Shown: piece after piece, positions 1-10,300 of the stretch
How positions within the stretch are numbered: position 1 is the first letter of the stretch
How the letters are laid out: each line of letters opens with the position of its first letter
Assembly (NCBI GenBank): GCA_015499985.1
Contig: JAAAUF010000610.1
Span: 1-25,746 of the forward strand
Length of the DNA stretch: 25,746 nucleotides
Direction of reading: 5' to 3'
DNA from: Haplosporangium gracile
Lineage: Eukaryota; Mortierellomycota; Mortierellomycetes; Mortierellales; Mortierellaceae
Made by a program: the position numbers and the translations under genes
The notes under the pieces: generated by a model
What the model was told of the DNA's origin: nothing
What the model saw: the letters and a program-made list of their open reading frames with translations, nothing else
Databases searched by the model: none

Positions 1-500
1 AGAGAGGGAGAATCATGTGGGTTAGCAACAGCTGGATCGGAACATTTCAAACTATACACAATAAATGTACCAGTGGTTACCTTTTGGATGAAACCGATTC
101 GACCGGACAGACAACCCAACGATGGTCCCAACTACAACGCCAACGGTGATACTAACGACATATCAACAGTGACAACCTCTACAACAACAATGACATTAGC
201 ATTTTCGAGCAAGACTCACTTAAAGACCAACTAGCAGTGCTTAACCCACAGGTTTACACCCAACTCGAATACGAGAGGGCAAGGAAGGAGCAGGAGATAA
301 GGCACCGGCTGAAGGAGCAAAGGAAGAGAAACTTTGAGGATGCAGAGGAAGAGCTCTGCAACAATGGGCCTATAATAGTCGAGCTGATGAACAAGAAGTC
401 AAAGACATGCAGCTTAGAGGACCACGGGCTGAAGTTGCCTACAAGTCTATGGTGCATCAACTCAGAAACCTGTTTAATAAATGCGCTTTATTTCCATTCA
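1..500 (+). pseudogene. Coding-like remnant or gene 3' end with frame changes
   Basis: The first 500 nt read as protein-like sequence, but not in one frame. Frame 1 is open from base 1 to a TAG at 229-231. The frame used from about 160 to 350 gives a charged helical stretch (LEYERARKEQEIRHRLKEQR). From about 350 to 480 a third frame looks more protein-like, containing QLRGPRAEVAYKSM. No clean GT..AG introns joining these pieces were found. The simplest reading is the decayed 3' part of a gene or mobile element that begins left of the window. A real multi-exon gene end is the alternative. I do not recognise the family. Confidence 0.3.
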
Positions 501-548
501 TCCTCTTTTACCCAATCATAGTCCGATGCAAGCGACCCCTTAAATCTG

Positions 549-556
549 TGACGTCA
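549..556. promoter_or_regulatory. CRE-like palindrome TGACGTCA
   Basis: An exact 8-bp palindrome matching the consensus for ATF/CREB-type bZIP factors lies 351 nt upstream of the PQ-loop start codon. Function is inferred from the match and its position only. Confidence 0.4.
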
Positions 557-671
557 TATGCGTCCTGGAAGGGTCAGGTGATCCTTCAATTTTTCAATTG
601 GAGGGCCGCTGGACACCCAGCGCGAAAGTCTCCTTGCTCTCCTTTATACATTTGGGACCCTTATTTAGACA

Positions 672-690
672 GACCTGACCTGACCTGACG
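672..690 (+). repeat. Short tandem ACCTG array
   Basis: Three to four near-perfect copies of a 5-bp ACCTG/GACCT unit lie in the PQ-loop upstream region, with a further imperfect copy near 697-703. It is probably a microsatellite, although clustered CACCTG/GACCTG-like words can also be factor-binding sites. Confidence 0.5.
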
Positions 691-906
691 TTTGACGACC
701 TGACTCGCCCTTCTTGTCACTCGCTGAACACTCGCTCGTCTCCTTACTACCGCTCTCTAATCCTTCCTTTCACTTCTTCTCTCTTTGTTACCCTTGTCCC
801 TTACACCATTTCACTCCTCCTTCAGCACCAACACCCTTACCTCCTTCCCCCTCACTCATTTAACGTCGGTAAGCTTTCACACGCTTCTCCTTACCATTCA
901 CAAGTC

Positions 907-2401
907 ATGTCGGTTCTTACACCATGGACCTTTGGCTCTGACGAGCCTATTCCCCAGCCTGGCAAATGTGTCCCTCACCACAGCGACTTTGAGCTCGCCC
1001 TCTCGCTCTTTATCCTTGTCGGCATGGTCGTTTCTTACTTGCCTCAGGTATTAGCTTATACCTGGACACCTTGTTGTCGGACTTGCTAAGGAGAACACTA
1101 TTTTATCACGCATGGCACTTGGCATTATGTTATTAACTCTTGCTTTCTGCACTTTGCCATCATATTGTTCAACTTCATAGCACTTTCGCATTGTTCACAA
1201 AGGAACCAGTGATGGCATCAGTCCTTGGTTCCTTTTGCTCGGCTGCGTCTCTGCCAGTTCGACCTTTTTGAACATTGTTATCCTGCAGTGGAAGGTTATC
1301 ATGTGCTGCAAAGTCCTTGTAAGTCAGCTACTCGTGTGTAAACAAAAGGAGCAATTGGAAAGCGATATCCCACTTTTTCCTTCTTAGAGCGCAATGTTGC
1401 TAATGGTTTCAATTATTAGAGCCTTGGACCCTGTCTGGAAAGCACACTGGGTATTGCACAGCTCGGAGTTCAGTTTATCATGTTTGGTCTGGTGTAAGTC
1501 TCTCTTCTGTTCGCCGCTGACTTCGGTGTCTCTTGACGAAGAAAATATAACGAACGTTGGGGGCAAACAAGAGAACGTGGAACAAGGAAGCAGAGCTGGA
1601 ATGTCCGTATTGATTCGAAGCAACACCTCTTTGTTATTACTACCATCTCTTTTCTACTTAGTTTCATTCTATTCCTGATCTACTACCCAGCCCGCAAAAA
1701 AGTCTCTGAGGAATTGGACAGGACAACCCGCTCCAAGGAGTGGACTCTCTCCTTGATCATTGCTCACGTGGTTGGAGGTCACTTCTTTATCGCTCTCTTG
1801 GTCACCATCTACTTGCTAGCCTTTGTGGGCGGACCCGAGAACTCCTGGACATCTGGATGGGCTAGCTTCTTAGGCATCACTAGTGTTGTCTTGGCGACCA
1901 TTCAGTATGTACCTCAGATTATCAGGACATTCAAGCGCAAGGTTCGTAAATCACTCTCTCTCCATCTCGTTGTGAAAGATCAGATCTGACAAAATAGGGA
2001 TGAATTCACATACACACATGCATAAATAGTTATGACATGCTATGCATAAGATCCTTCTTGAGACTAACTCTCTCTCCCCTCTGTTTACCTAGTCTGTCGG
2101 AGCATTGAGTATCCCAATGATGTTGATGCAGACGCCAGGAGCAGCACTGTTGACTCTGTCGTTGGCGCTTCGCCCAGGAGCCAACTGGACCACATGGATT
2201 GTGTATGCGGTGACGGGATGTCTGCAGGGCACGCTCCTTGTGATGTGTATCTACTACCACTTCCGTGCGACCAGCCATGGCTATGGCGACTTTGATACCA
2301 ATGAGACTGAGCCCCTGTTGGCGGGCGATGACAATGCTGTCCCCAAGAATCGTACCCGTCGTGGTGCTCCCTCGACTTCTAGTTCAGTTACCGCCTCTTA
2401 A
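907..2401 (+). CDS. PQ-loop repeat membrane protein (five exons)
   Basis: Exons are 907-1047, 1181-1318, 1420-1493, 1662-1941 and 2093-2401, giving 313 residues. All phases agree, and an in-frame TAG sits directly before exon 3, fixing that acceptor. The protein has about seven hydrophobic segments and two PQ motifs: YLPQ at residues 44-47, exactly at the exon 1/2 junction and followed by a GTSDGIS turn, and YVPQ at 200-203. This is the architecture of the PQ-loop (MtN3/cystinosin-like) clan, whose members are mostly lysosomal or vacuolar amino-acid transporters or other small-solute carriers. The C-terminal tail is polar with an acidic ETEPLL motif, resembling a dileucine vacuole/lysosome sorting signal. 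Substrate is unknown. The ATG at 907 opens the first transmembrane-containing exon. A polyadenylation-like AATAAA follows at 2440. Confidence 0.9.
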
Positions 2402-2439
2402 TACAACTGTCTTTTTTTTTGCCACCAAATTCAGTATTT

Positions 2440-2445
2440 AATAAA
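2440..2445 (+). terminator. Candidate polyadenylation signal AATAAA
   Basis: A canonical AATAAA lies 39 nt after the PQ-loop stop codon and is followed by A-rich sequence. This is a normal distance for 3' end formation. Confidence 0.45.
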
Positions 2446-2558
2446 AGAAAAAAAGCTTTTTCAAAGAACACACTCTTCAACTCTTTCACTATCCTTTACT
2501 CTCATAGTCTCCTTTCCTTTTCCCTTCTGCGTTCACACGCCGCATATACCTCTCAGCC

Positions 2559-4468
2559 ATGCCCGACAAACAAGACAAGATGGCATCGCCGAACTTTCTG
2601 CCCTCCTTGGCCATCAATAAGTTCATAGCCTTGCGGTCTCTCGTCAAACCTTCACCATCTACCGTACCATCGCCAGTGCCTACCTCTTCATCAAGACCCT
2701 CCAAGAAACCCAGGAACTACTCTATGTCGCCAGTAACCCCATCCTCGCTCATACCCCAACAATATTCACGCCATTCAATTTCCCGCTCAGGATCTCACAT
2801 CGGCTCCACCTTTTGCGCCGCCAACAACAACTCAGCCAGATCTAACCCGTCGACTATAAGCAGCCCTGCTTTGTTGAACAGAACTCTGATCGTCCCAAAG
2901 CGTCCTCCTCCTCCTCCTCATCCTCCTCTTCCTCCTCTTCCACTTCCTTCTCCTCTTTCTCCGATCGTCAAGAATGAGCTATTTGTAAAGCATATTGATA
3001 TACCTACAACTGTTCCTCGAGAATATGATCCTTTGTCTGCGTCAGGGTCCCAGGAGACGCACAAGTATATAGCTTCGAGTCGGTTGATTCAGAAAAATGC
3101 GCTTGTCAGGGCGCTAGTTGACCCGGACTGCGGGCGTGCTTCGCTTGTTGAGCGGGACTTTGAGTACTTAAGGGTAATAACGCGTTGAAATGTGTCTTTC
3201 AACAGTGGATACATCGTTCACGTTCACAACACCTAATAACTGATCTGTGTTTACCGTTTTGTTTTCATTGATGCTGTGAAGGACATAACACCTGACACGA
3301 TGCAAGGTCGGGACATAACATCGCCAGTAGAAGCTGACCTGATTCTGGACGAACACACCGCCATTATCTTTCACCCGCTCGGAGATCTGGGCCAGGCTAT
3401 TGGATTGGACGTCGAGGGAGGACTGAAGACACTTGTTGCGACGTTGGCGAGGATCGGTCCTCGGTACAAGAACTTGTGGTTGATCTTTGAGGAGTACTAT
3501 TCGCCTGCGTATTTAGTGACTGCGGGGAATATCCGCTCCACTGGTATGCAGCGAGCGCATTCGGCACTGCCTTTGTTGACCTTGACACGACCGAATCCGT
3601 ATACTGGACCGACGATGAAGTATCTGGGTCAGTTCATGGCGTGGGTACCCTTCACGCAGACTCGAACCCGTTGGTTCTCAAGGTTTAACTATTCTCCCTT
3701 TAACCACCCTTCTTACCGAACAAAAGGGGACAACGTTCGACAAAAAGGACCGTTTGGGATACAAAAGCTAGGGCAGGCCATGGACGAGATCCCATTTGAA
3801 ACACAGGTCCTGTTCGCGTCAGATGAGCGATATGCGGCAAGGATGGTTCGAGCGATTGCTGAGGGTATCGTGAGAAGGATCGATCGTCCTGCTAAGGAGG
3901 GAATCCGAAGAGACGAGGATGGCTGGCAAGATGCTGAGGAGTGGCTCTGGAGGGACTGGTTGAATGACCAGGATAGTACTGTAAGTCGGGGGAGAGAGAT
4001 GTGTGAAACCCTTGTTTCTGTGAGTGGTATTTTTACGTATGTGGAGGGACCACTCGTTACACCACACAACGACTGTCCTGAATTTTTTTCTTTCCTTGCT
4101 TGACTGCATCGGCATTGTCTTTGCCGTCTTTGGCGTCATTTTTCTTCTTCTTCTTAGCATGAACGATTCCTAGGCGCATTCAGGATATTCAACCCATTCT
4201 CGATTCAATTGATTCTCTCTCTGTGCTCGTTGAAAGAGTTTTTTGCCATGGAGCACCAGCAGCGTTGCAAGACCGTCGGTCGATTCGTCGATCCCAGTGT
4301 TTTGGTACGACTGGCGAAAAAAAAAAGGAATATTATAGCAATGTGCTGGGCATTGATGATTTTGTCAACGTTCTTCACATCCGCCATGGTTAACATAGCT
4401 TGATTGGGTTTTTTTTGTTTGGAGTATAGGCCATATTCGACAAGGTGGTGGCGACACCCATGTCCTAA
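2559..4468 (+). CDS. XPF/ERCC4-like protein with HhH-like tail, SHOC1/Zip2-like (four exons)
   Basis: Exons are 2559-3173, 3282-3980, 4158-4304 and 4430-4468, all joined in phase 0, giving 499 residues. Residues 1-150 are disordered and Ser/Pro-rich, with a CCT-encoded proline run near 112-135. From about residue 195 the order matches an XPF-type nuclease fold: LILDEHTAIIF (225-235), NLWLIFEEY (269-277) and QVLFASDERYAARMVRAIAEG (about 380-400). The catalytic GDX(n)ERKX3D signature of active XPF nucleases is absent. Exon 3 encodes IFNPFSIQLILSLCSLKEFF, resembling the helix-hairpin-helix segment of XPF-family C-termini. This set of features is known from SHOC1/Zip2, the XPF-like ZMM protein that pairs with SPO16 at meiotic crossovers. 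Assignment is by inspection; another dead XPF paralogue is possible. Skipping the last splice gives a longer hydrophobic tail, which I judge less likely. Confidence 0.6.
2908..2960 (+). repeat. CCT-rich trinucleotide stretch encoding polyproline
   Basis: An imperfect (CCT)n tract inside exon 1 of the XPF-like gene encodes alternating Pro, His and Leu residues. It stays in frame and is probably a length-variable linker. Confidence 0.6.
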
Positions 4469-4558
4469 TCGAGCCATCAAAGATTATTTTGCCTCGCACA
4501 CGAATCAACCAATTGCGATGTAGAATTTTTTGGAAACGCGTTCGCTTTTGTTGCACAA

Positions 4559-4569
4559 AATAAAATAAA
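4559..4569 (+). terminator. Candidate polyadenylation signals (overlapping AATAAA)
   Basis: Two overlapping AATAAA words lie about 90 nt after the TAA at 4466-4468 of the XPF-like gene. They support a transcript that ends here and not at the earlier unspliced stop at 4401-4403. Confidence 0.4.
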
Positions 4570-4716
4570 AATGAATGCGGAGGGGGCTGGGTTGGACCCG
4601 CCCAACTTACAACAAAGAAATTACGAGGAAATGAACGCACATACAAGCGAGTGAACGTAAATCGTGAACATCCAAAAAGGGTGTGCAAAAAAGACGGGGC
4701 GGAAAGGTGGAGAGGA

Positions 4717-4731
4717 GGGGGGGGAGGGGGG
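4717..4731 (+). repeat. G-tract pair (G8-A-G6)
   Basis: A run of eight G, one A, then six G lies within a purine-rich stretch that begins near 4694. The runs are long enough to form an intramolecular G-quadruplex, or may simply be a slippage-prone homopurine tract. Confidence 0.6.
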
Positions 4732-5201
4732 CTATACGAGCCTTTTCATAGAACTTCACTACACAGCGAATATTTTTTTCTAATAATATTTTTGCGACCA
4801 GATTAGGCAGTTGGTGGCCAAGTTTAAAGATTTGCTTTGCTTCGTATGACATCTTAGGCGGTTGAAACGAGTAGCCACCGACCTACCGTTCAAAAAATAA
4901 CCTACCTAATCTCTAACATCGCGTCAAATCCTATATCTACCTTGACTCGTCTTGTCGATATGGAATAACCCTTTTCATATTTTTCAACTCTAGCGAAGCA
5001 GAGGCTGTTGGTTTCGCTTTGTTCGCTAAATGACGAAACAGGGTCTGGTTTAGCTTGCTTCATTGTGGAAATTTGCAGCGTGTCACCGTGGCTCTCTACT
5101 CTTCCTTCCTCTTCTCATGGAAAGAGGTCGCTCCTTTACACGCTTTTGTCGATGAGCGGGTTTGTGGATGCCACTGAGATCCACGGTGTTACGATGTTCG
5201 T

Positions 5202-5208
5202 TATATAA
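5202..5208 (+). promoter_or_regulatory. TATA-like box
   Basis: TATATAA lies about 85 nt upstream of the ATG at 5293 and is followed by a C/T-rich leader, a usual spacing for a fungal TATA element with a short 5' UTR. Confidence 0.45.
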
Positions 5209-5292
5209 GGCTTACCTTCCTCGAGTCTTCCAGAAAATCTTTTTTTCTATCTTCAAGCATCTTACTTTACCACACCTTCAAGCTCTCTATAA

Positions 5293-7200
5293 ATGGATCC
5301 GATTGACCGGGAAGCTTTCCTCGCTGATCTGTTCTGTCCCGCTAACCTCCAGCAGCAGCGGCAAGCTCCCACCTCCGCCTCCTCCGCCAGGAATACGAGC
5401 TCGAACTCGAACCCGCTTCAAGCTAACCTTGAATCGCCCTCTACCGTCACCACCTCGCGCCCCCACGCTTCCGCTTCCGCCTCGCCTTCTGTTGCTGCAC
5501 CTCACTTTTGGGATGTGGAAGCTCTCAACAAGATGATGAGATCCAACCCCCCTGAAGGCGCCGTTCATGACCTCTCCTTAGCCACCAGTAATCGCTCAAA
5601 GGCACCCTCACCACCAGCCATTCCAAACCTTCGTGGATCATCTGATAGCAGTTACTTTAACTACTTTGGCACCTTCACCGCCGCCACCAACCATGCCCTG
5701 ACTCAAGAACCTGCATCTTCTTCAGCTCCTACCACTTGCTCTTCGCCGGTTCTCCAAGCGCCTGCGCTAGAACTGTTCATACACATACCTTCGACTCTTC
5801 AGCACCAGCAAGGACCCATGGCTCCTTTTGAGTTGACCCCGAATCATCACGAGCTCTCCTGTGATTCTATTGTGACCACGAACCCGATTTCGCTGTCGAA
5901 TACAATCCTCATCGCACCGTCCCAGTCCATGTTTGACTCTAAGGATCCAATACCCAACTTTCCAGCTTTTCCGTCTCAACAGCAGGCCTTCAACAACGGA
6001 CTTGACCCAACACCTATCGAAACCTCGTCCTTCTACGACACGTCGCCTATTACTTCTCCGGAATCTGACCACCATGCAGTCTTCTCCTTGAATATGGCTG
6101 AACTTCACCAACAGACTTCTTCACGGTCGAATCACAGTCTCTCACCTGCTGCTGTTGTCACGGACTTCACTCCTTCAGCGGTTCCTAGCGCTACTTCCGC
6201 GCACCCCGAGATGGTGAATCGCGGACTCTCTACTGTTGCGCCTTTCTCATTCCCTTCATCGGCAACTCCTGGAGCGCCTTCAAACTTTGCAATGACTGCT
6301 GGACTGATCGAACAGCCTACTGCTCTGCTGAACGATGGCATCTTAACCTCTCCAACATTTCCTTCCACTACTCACTACAACGACTATCCGACGACTATGG
6401 CGTCAGGTGTTTTCAATCCTAACAACCCAGAACACCTTTCGGATCTGAGCAGCCTCGTCCAGCATCGTCAACGTCTTTTCCAACGTCAACAGCAGCAGCA
6501 ACAGCAACCCCTCCAGCGAAGGGCTTATCAGCAGCAGCAGCAGCAGTTGGAGGCATCATGTCCTTCTCCACCTCCTCCACTACCACCCTCCCAGCTCATC
6601 AACAACCACACATCAGCCTTGCACATTGACAGCAGAAACAGCACGAAACAATACTCTTTCATGCGACCCTTGAACGTCAATTCCTTCTCCCAATCCATCT
6701 ATTACTCTCCTCCCATTACACATTCCATCTCTACAAATGGCGCATCTTTTACCCCTTCCTCCTCCTCCACAAATACCACACACCACCATCTCATCACCTC
6801 GGATACCCACACAATGACCGGTGCAACAACACGCCGTCTTGGTCGCCCACCCCTCGACCGCATGCCACCCTTGTCCCCTACCACCGCCACCTTCTCTCCT
6901 TCCTCGTCCTCCTCCTCCTCTTCCTCAACTTCGACTACTTCTTCTCCCACGTCAGTCAATTCTCGTACCCCATCGCCAGGAGTCAGCAACAGCAGCAGAC
7001 AAGTGTCGCCAAAGAGATTCTACATCGTGGAACCTTACCAACACTCGGACCAAAAAGTCGATCGTCGCTCCTTCAACTCTCGCAAACAACTCAGACAACT
7101 TCAAGCCCAAGAACAAGCACAAGCTCATGAACGCGAGAAGGAACACTATGATCACCCCGATCATCATCCTTATCGCCGTCGTCAGTCTTCTTCTTCTTGA
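5293..7200 (+). CDS. Disordered Ser/Gln/Pro-rich protein, function unknown
   Basis: A single open frame of 635 residues starts with MDPIDREAFLADLF, a short amphipathic segment that is the only ordered-looking part of the N-terminus. The rest is dominated by Ser, Thr, Pro, Asn and Gln. It has two CAG/CAA polyglutamine stretches (about residues 398-420), a polyserine run (about 535-553), and a basic GRP-type motif RRLGRPPLDR near 513-522 that loosely resembles an AT-hook core. A basic, Gln-rich helix near 585-615 (RKQLRQLQAQEQAQAHE) precedes a His/Arg/Ser tail. The composition suits a transcriptional regulator or condensate-forming protein, but no catalytic or classical DNA-binding domain is visible. 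It converges with the ankyrin/UBA gene, with 148 nt between the stop codons. I do not recognise a family. Confidence 0.75.
   Translation: MDPIDREAFLADLFCPANLQQQRQAPTSASSARNTSSNSNPLQANLESPSTVTTSRPHASASASPSVAAPHFWDVEALNKMMRSNPPEGAVHDLSLATSNRSKAPSPPAIPNLRGSSDSSYFNYFGTFTAATNHALTQEPASSSAPTTCSSPVLQAPALELFIHIPSTLQHQQGPMAPFELTPNHHELSCDSIVTTNPISLSNTILIAPSQSMFDSKDPIPNFPAFPSQQQAFNNGLDPTPIETSSFYDTSPITSPESDHHAVFSLNMAELHQQTSSRSNHSLSPAAVVTDFTPSAVPSATSAHPEMVNRGLSTVAPFSFPSSATPGAPSNFAMTAGLIEQPTALLNDGILTSPTFPSTTHYNDYPTTMASGVFNPNNPEHLSDLSSLVQHRQRLFQRQQQQQQQPLQRRAYQQQQQQLEASCPSPPPPLPPSQLINNHTSALHIDSRNSTKQYSFMRPLNVNSFSQSIYYSPPITHSISTNGASFTPSSSSTNTTHHHLITSDTHTMTGATTRRLGRPPLDRMPPLSPTTATFSPSSSSSSSSSTSTTSSPTSVNSRTPSPGVSNSSRQVSPKRFYIVEPYQHSDQKVDRRSFNSRKQLRQLQAQEQAQAHEREKEHYDHPDHHPYRRRQSSSS
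6486..6547 (+). repeat. CAG/CAA polyglutamine microsatellites
   Basis: Two interrupted CAG/CAA runs, separated by a short CCC-CTC-CAG segment, encode two stretches of about seven to nine Gln. They are in frame within the disordered-protein gene and likely to vary in length between strains. Confidence 0.8.
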
Positions 7201-7348
7201 ACCATCTTTTCATCTCCACCTCTCCTCATATCACTACGAAATACATCCATACAATAGAGCAACACCACATAGACATTAAATAGTCATTTGCAACCAAAAC
7301 AGCGATGAAGGAAAAGAAAAAGTACAGAAAAGACAGACAAGCTTGATT

Positions 7349-10300
7349 TTAATTTTTGGGACTATTGGGACCATTACTCTCCTTCATCATTGCCGATGAC
7401 GAGAAGGTAGAAGAAGACACTAGCATCCCAGACACAGCCTGATTGCTGCCACTGCCACTGCCGCCTCGACTGCCATGGTTCCCAATCAGATTCGACAACG
7501 AGCTCGACGACAACGCTGGCGACGTATGGCTGTTATGGCTTGCACTAACAACACTACCACCTCCTAGACCTCCAAATGGCGAATAGTCAAATGGCGACAG
7601 GGGTTGTTGTTGAAGTTGTGCATGCTGGTTATACGGCGAACTTCCAGGCCTTGCCTGTGAACCGAAAAAACTATCCACAAATGACGATGATGGTCCACCG
7701 CCATGCTGTTGCCGAGACGTCGTTGGGTACATGGTCTGCTCAAGCGTGAATCCCGAATTCCATTGACTGTACTCTGACACGCCTCCTTTGGAATCTGACA
7801 AGCCTATTGAAAGATATATATCGTGTCAGCAGTTGTCTTGCATAGAAAACGATACAGACAAAAAAAACGTTCAAGGGTGAGAGAAAAGATACATACCATT
7901 AGATCCATGGCTGTCAAAACCATCCAAGCCGCGGCGTGCATGTCCGTTGACTGTTCCGATCGGTGAAGGCAGGCCATGATGATTCGAGTCGGTACCACTG
8001 TTGCCCCAAAGACTGCTCGCAGCTTGACCACTGGCTCCGCTGCTGCTTCCGCGACCCCCACCCACAGCTCGCGATGGGACCGCCGAATTGCTGCTGTTGT
8101 TGTTACCACCTGTGGAAAAGCCCGAATTCAATAGCGAGTATTCAGCCTCAAACTTGGCAAACTCTTCAGAATCAATCGCGCCAGTCATTGCTAAAACATC
8201 CTTGATCATCTCTCCATCAGCGTTCCCGAGATCCATATCCGACAACCCATAGCCCTGCAAACCGCCGCCCAGCGAAGAACCTGCAGTGGGTGACCGAGAA
8301 AGATGCTGCTGCTGCTGTTGATGCTGCCCAAGCTGGTGCTGGTGATGCGAGTGCTGCTGAGAGTGTTGTTGTGGGTGCTGAGGATGGTGCGCGGCAGGTA
8401 AGCTGGTAAGGAATGGAGAACCGAACGACGAAACTGAACTACTGTCGCCCACAGACTGCAAAAGTGGTGGTCCGGGTAATGACAGACCAGGGGTCGCCCA
8501 CAGGTTGTGACCTCCCATCGACGACTGCTGATATCCTGCGCTGATCGGTGCAGGAAGCTCGAGAGAAGTCGGCGTGGTGCCCTTGTTGTTCAGGTTCATG
8601 TCCCATGTAGAACTTGCCGTAGGGAAACTAGAAAATCCTGAGCTAGAGCCGTAGTCTTGATGTTCTGAGAGGTCCATGCTGCCAAACTTCCGTGCCAACC
8701 CAATATCGCCTACTGACCCACGTCCGGGAACGCTGCAGTCTAGTACTGATACCGATGTTGAGCCAGGGATCTTGTATGCCGAGTTTTGGTGGAGCTGACT
8801 CGTGTTGATCGAAGGCGCTGTCAAAGGCTTAGTGTGCATAGTCGATGATGCTGCTGGTCCATACGAGTAAGGTGCGCGTGCTGGGGGAGCGGGCTGTCCT
8901 GTCCGAGGAGCAATAAAGCTGGCAAGAGTCGTTGCAGGGTGTGCAACTGGACTCGACATGGGTGGAACTACTTGATTTGAGAAAGATCGCCTTGTTGCCT
9001 GGTTCTGGGCGTTCATGACTGGCTGCTGTCCATTCTGACCATGAGATGGTGGACGCTGAAGAACTTGCGTCGGTACTGAACGCGGTTGGACATGGGGCGC
9101 CATTGGATGTGTCCGCTGAAGAATTTGAACAGGGTGGTTGACAGGTCGTTGCTGGACTGGGAACATCCCGGGAGGTCCATTGTGTGTCCGCTGATACGCC
9201 ATGGGTTGGGCCGGCGAGTGGTGTATTGGCTGCTGTTGTTGAGTCTGCTGGTGATGGGGCTGGTTCGGATGTGGATGTTGTTGATGAGGAGAATGCCCAA
9301 CAGAGTTTTGCTGTGGTTGCTGTTGTGGTGGATGTTGTTGTTGTTGTGGTGGTTGTGGTTGTGGTTGCACGGATCTCACCGCAGGATGATGTCCATTCAC
9401 AAAGGTTTCCTGTGGTCTGACCTGAGCCGCTGCCTTGAGAGCATTCGCCGCATTTAGTTTCTGCTTGGCCTTGGCCTTCTCCGCCGCCTGTTCTGCCTCA
9501 TCCTCTGAGTCATCCGCCAACTGTGCACCGCTCGTCAACAAATCAATGGCATCTTCCACACGTCCTTCCGTCTGGATTAATGCCTTGCGAGACTCCCGCA
9601 ATGGGAATCCCATGTCCGTCATCCGTGTTACCACCAGCTGGGAGGGGCGGTAACTTGTTTTTGGTTTTGGAATTCGTGCAGCCACTACGGGCACAGGAGC
9701 AGGTTTGGTTGGTGCATTTGCTCCTGTCGACACTAATCCCTGTCCTTTTGTTGTCGTCTCCGGTGCTACTGTAGACGCTGCGATACGTGTTGTTGTCTTT
9801 GGAGACTGACTTGATACTTGGTCCCGTATTGCCTTGACGTTAACCGATGGCAATGCAGGAGATGATGCAGCCGATTCTGAAGAGTGTTCCACTTTCGATG
9901 CCGCCAGGGCAGAGTGAAGGATTTCCTTGGATGTTGGAGTGCTGTCGTTACCGCCCTTGCCTTTCTTTTTCTTCTTCCTCTTGTTGCTGTTGTTATTGTT
10001 GTTAGCATTGGGGTCGGATGTCAGCGCTTTGAGACGCTCCAACTCCTTCTCTTCCTCAAGTCGTCTCCTAAGATCCGCTTCCAGTTTCTCTTCCTGTTTC
10101 CTCCGAGCGGCGTTGTCCTTCTCAGCCTCCTCGCGAGCAAGGGCTTCGTCCTTTCGGCGTTGTTCCTCCAACTGGGCATCCTTACGACTCTGCGCCTCCT
10201 TGACAGCTGCGATCGCCTTCTGGAGATGTTGCATCGTGCTCCGATACTTTTGTGCCTTGGCGGTGTTGGCCTGTTTAGTATTTGTCTTGGACGGTTTTTC

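Larger units (their letters stand above)
501..906 (+). promoter_or_regulatory. Upstream region of the PQ-loop gene
   Basis: This gap between the left-hand remnant and the PQ-loop start codon shows no convincing gene. It contains a perfect palindromic TGACGTCA (549-556), the consensus CRE/ATF bZIP site, and a short tandem ACCTG array near 672-690. A C/T-rich stretch follows from about 710 to 900, typical of fungal core promoters and 5' leaders. No clear TATA box was seen close to the start codon. Confidence 0.45.
4469..5292 (+). promoter_or_regulatory. Intergenic region: 3' end of XPF-like gene and promoter of the disordered-protein gene
   Basis: No credible gene was found in these 824 nt; the short reading frames lack domain-like or codon-like character. 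It holds the AATAAA words near 4559, a purine-rich G-tract cluster at 4717-4731, and a TATATAA box near 5202-5208 about 85 nt before the next start codon. C/T-rich sequence fills the last 80 nt. Confidence 0.5.

Noticed and set aside
3683..3776. Apparent intron within exon 2 of the XPF-like gene (GTTTAA..CAG)
   Set aside because: Removing it, or the version ending at 3771, breaks the frame leading to the conserved-looking VLFASDERYAARMVRAIAEG segment. The unspliced frame is intact.
9086..9457. Plus-strand Leu/Trp/Val-rich frames opposite the Gln-rich tail of the ankyrin/UBA gene
   Set aside because: These are translations of reversed CAA/CAG/CAC repeats (TTG/CTG/GTG), with no independent gene signal.
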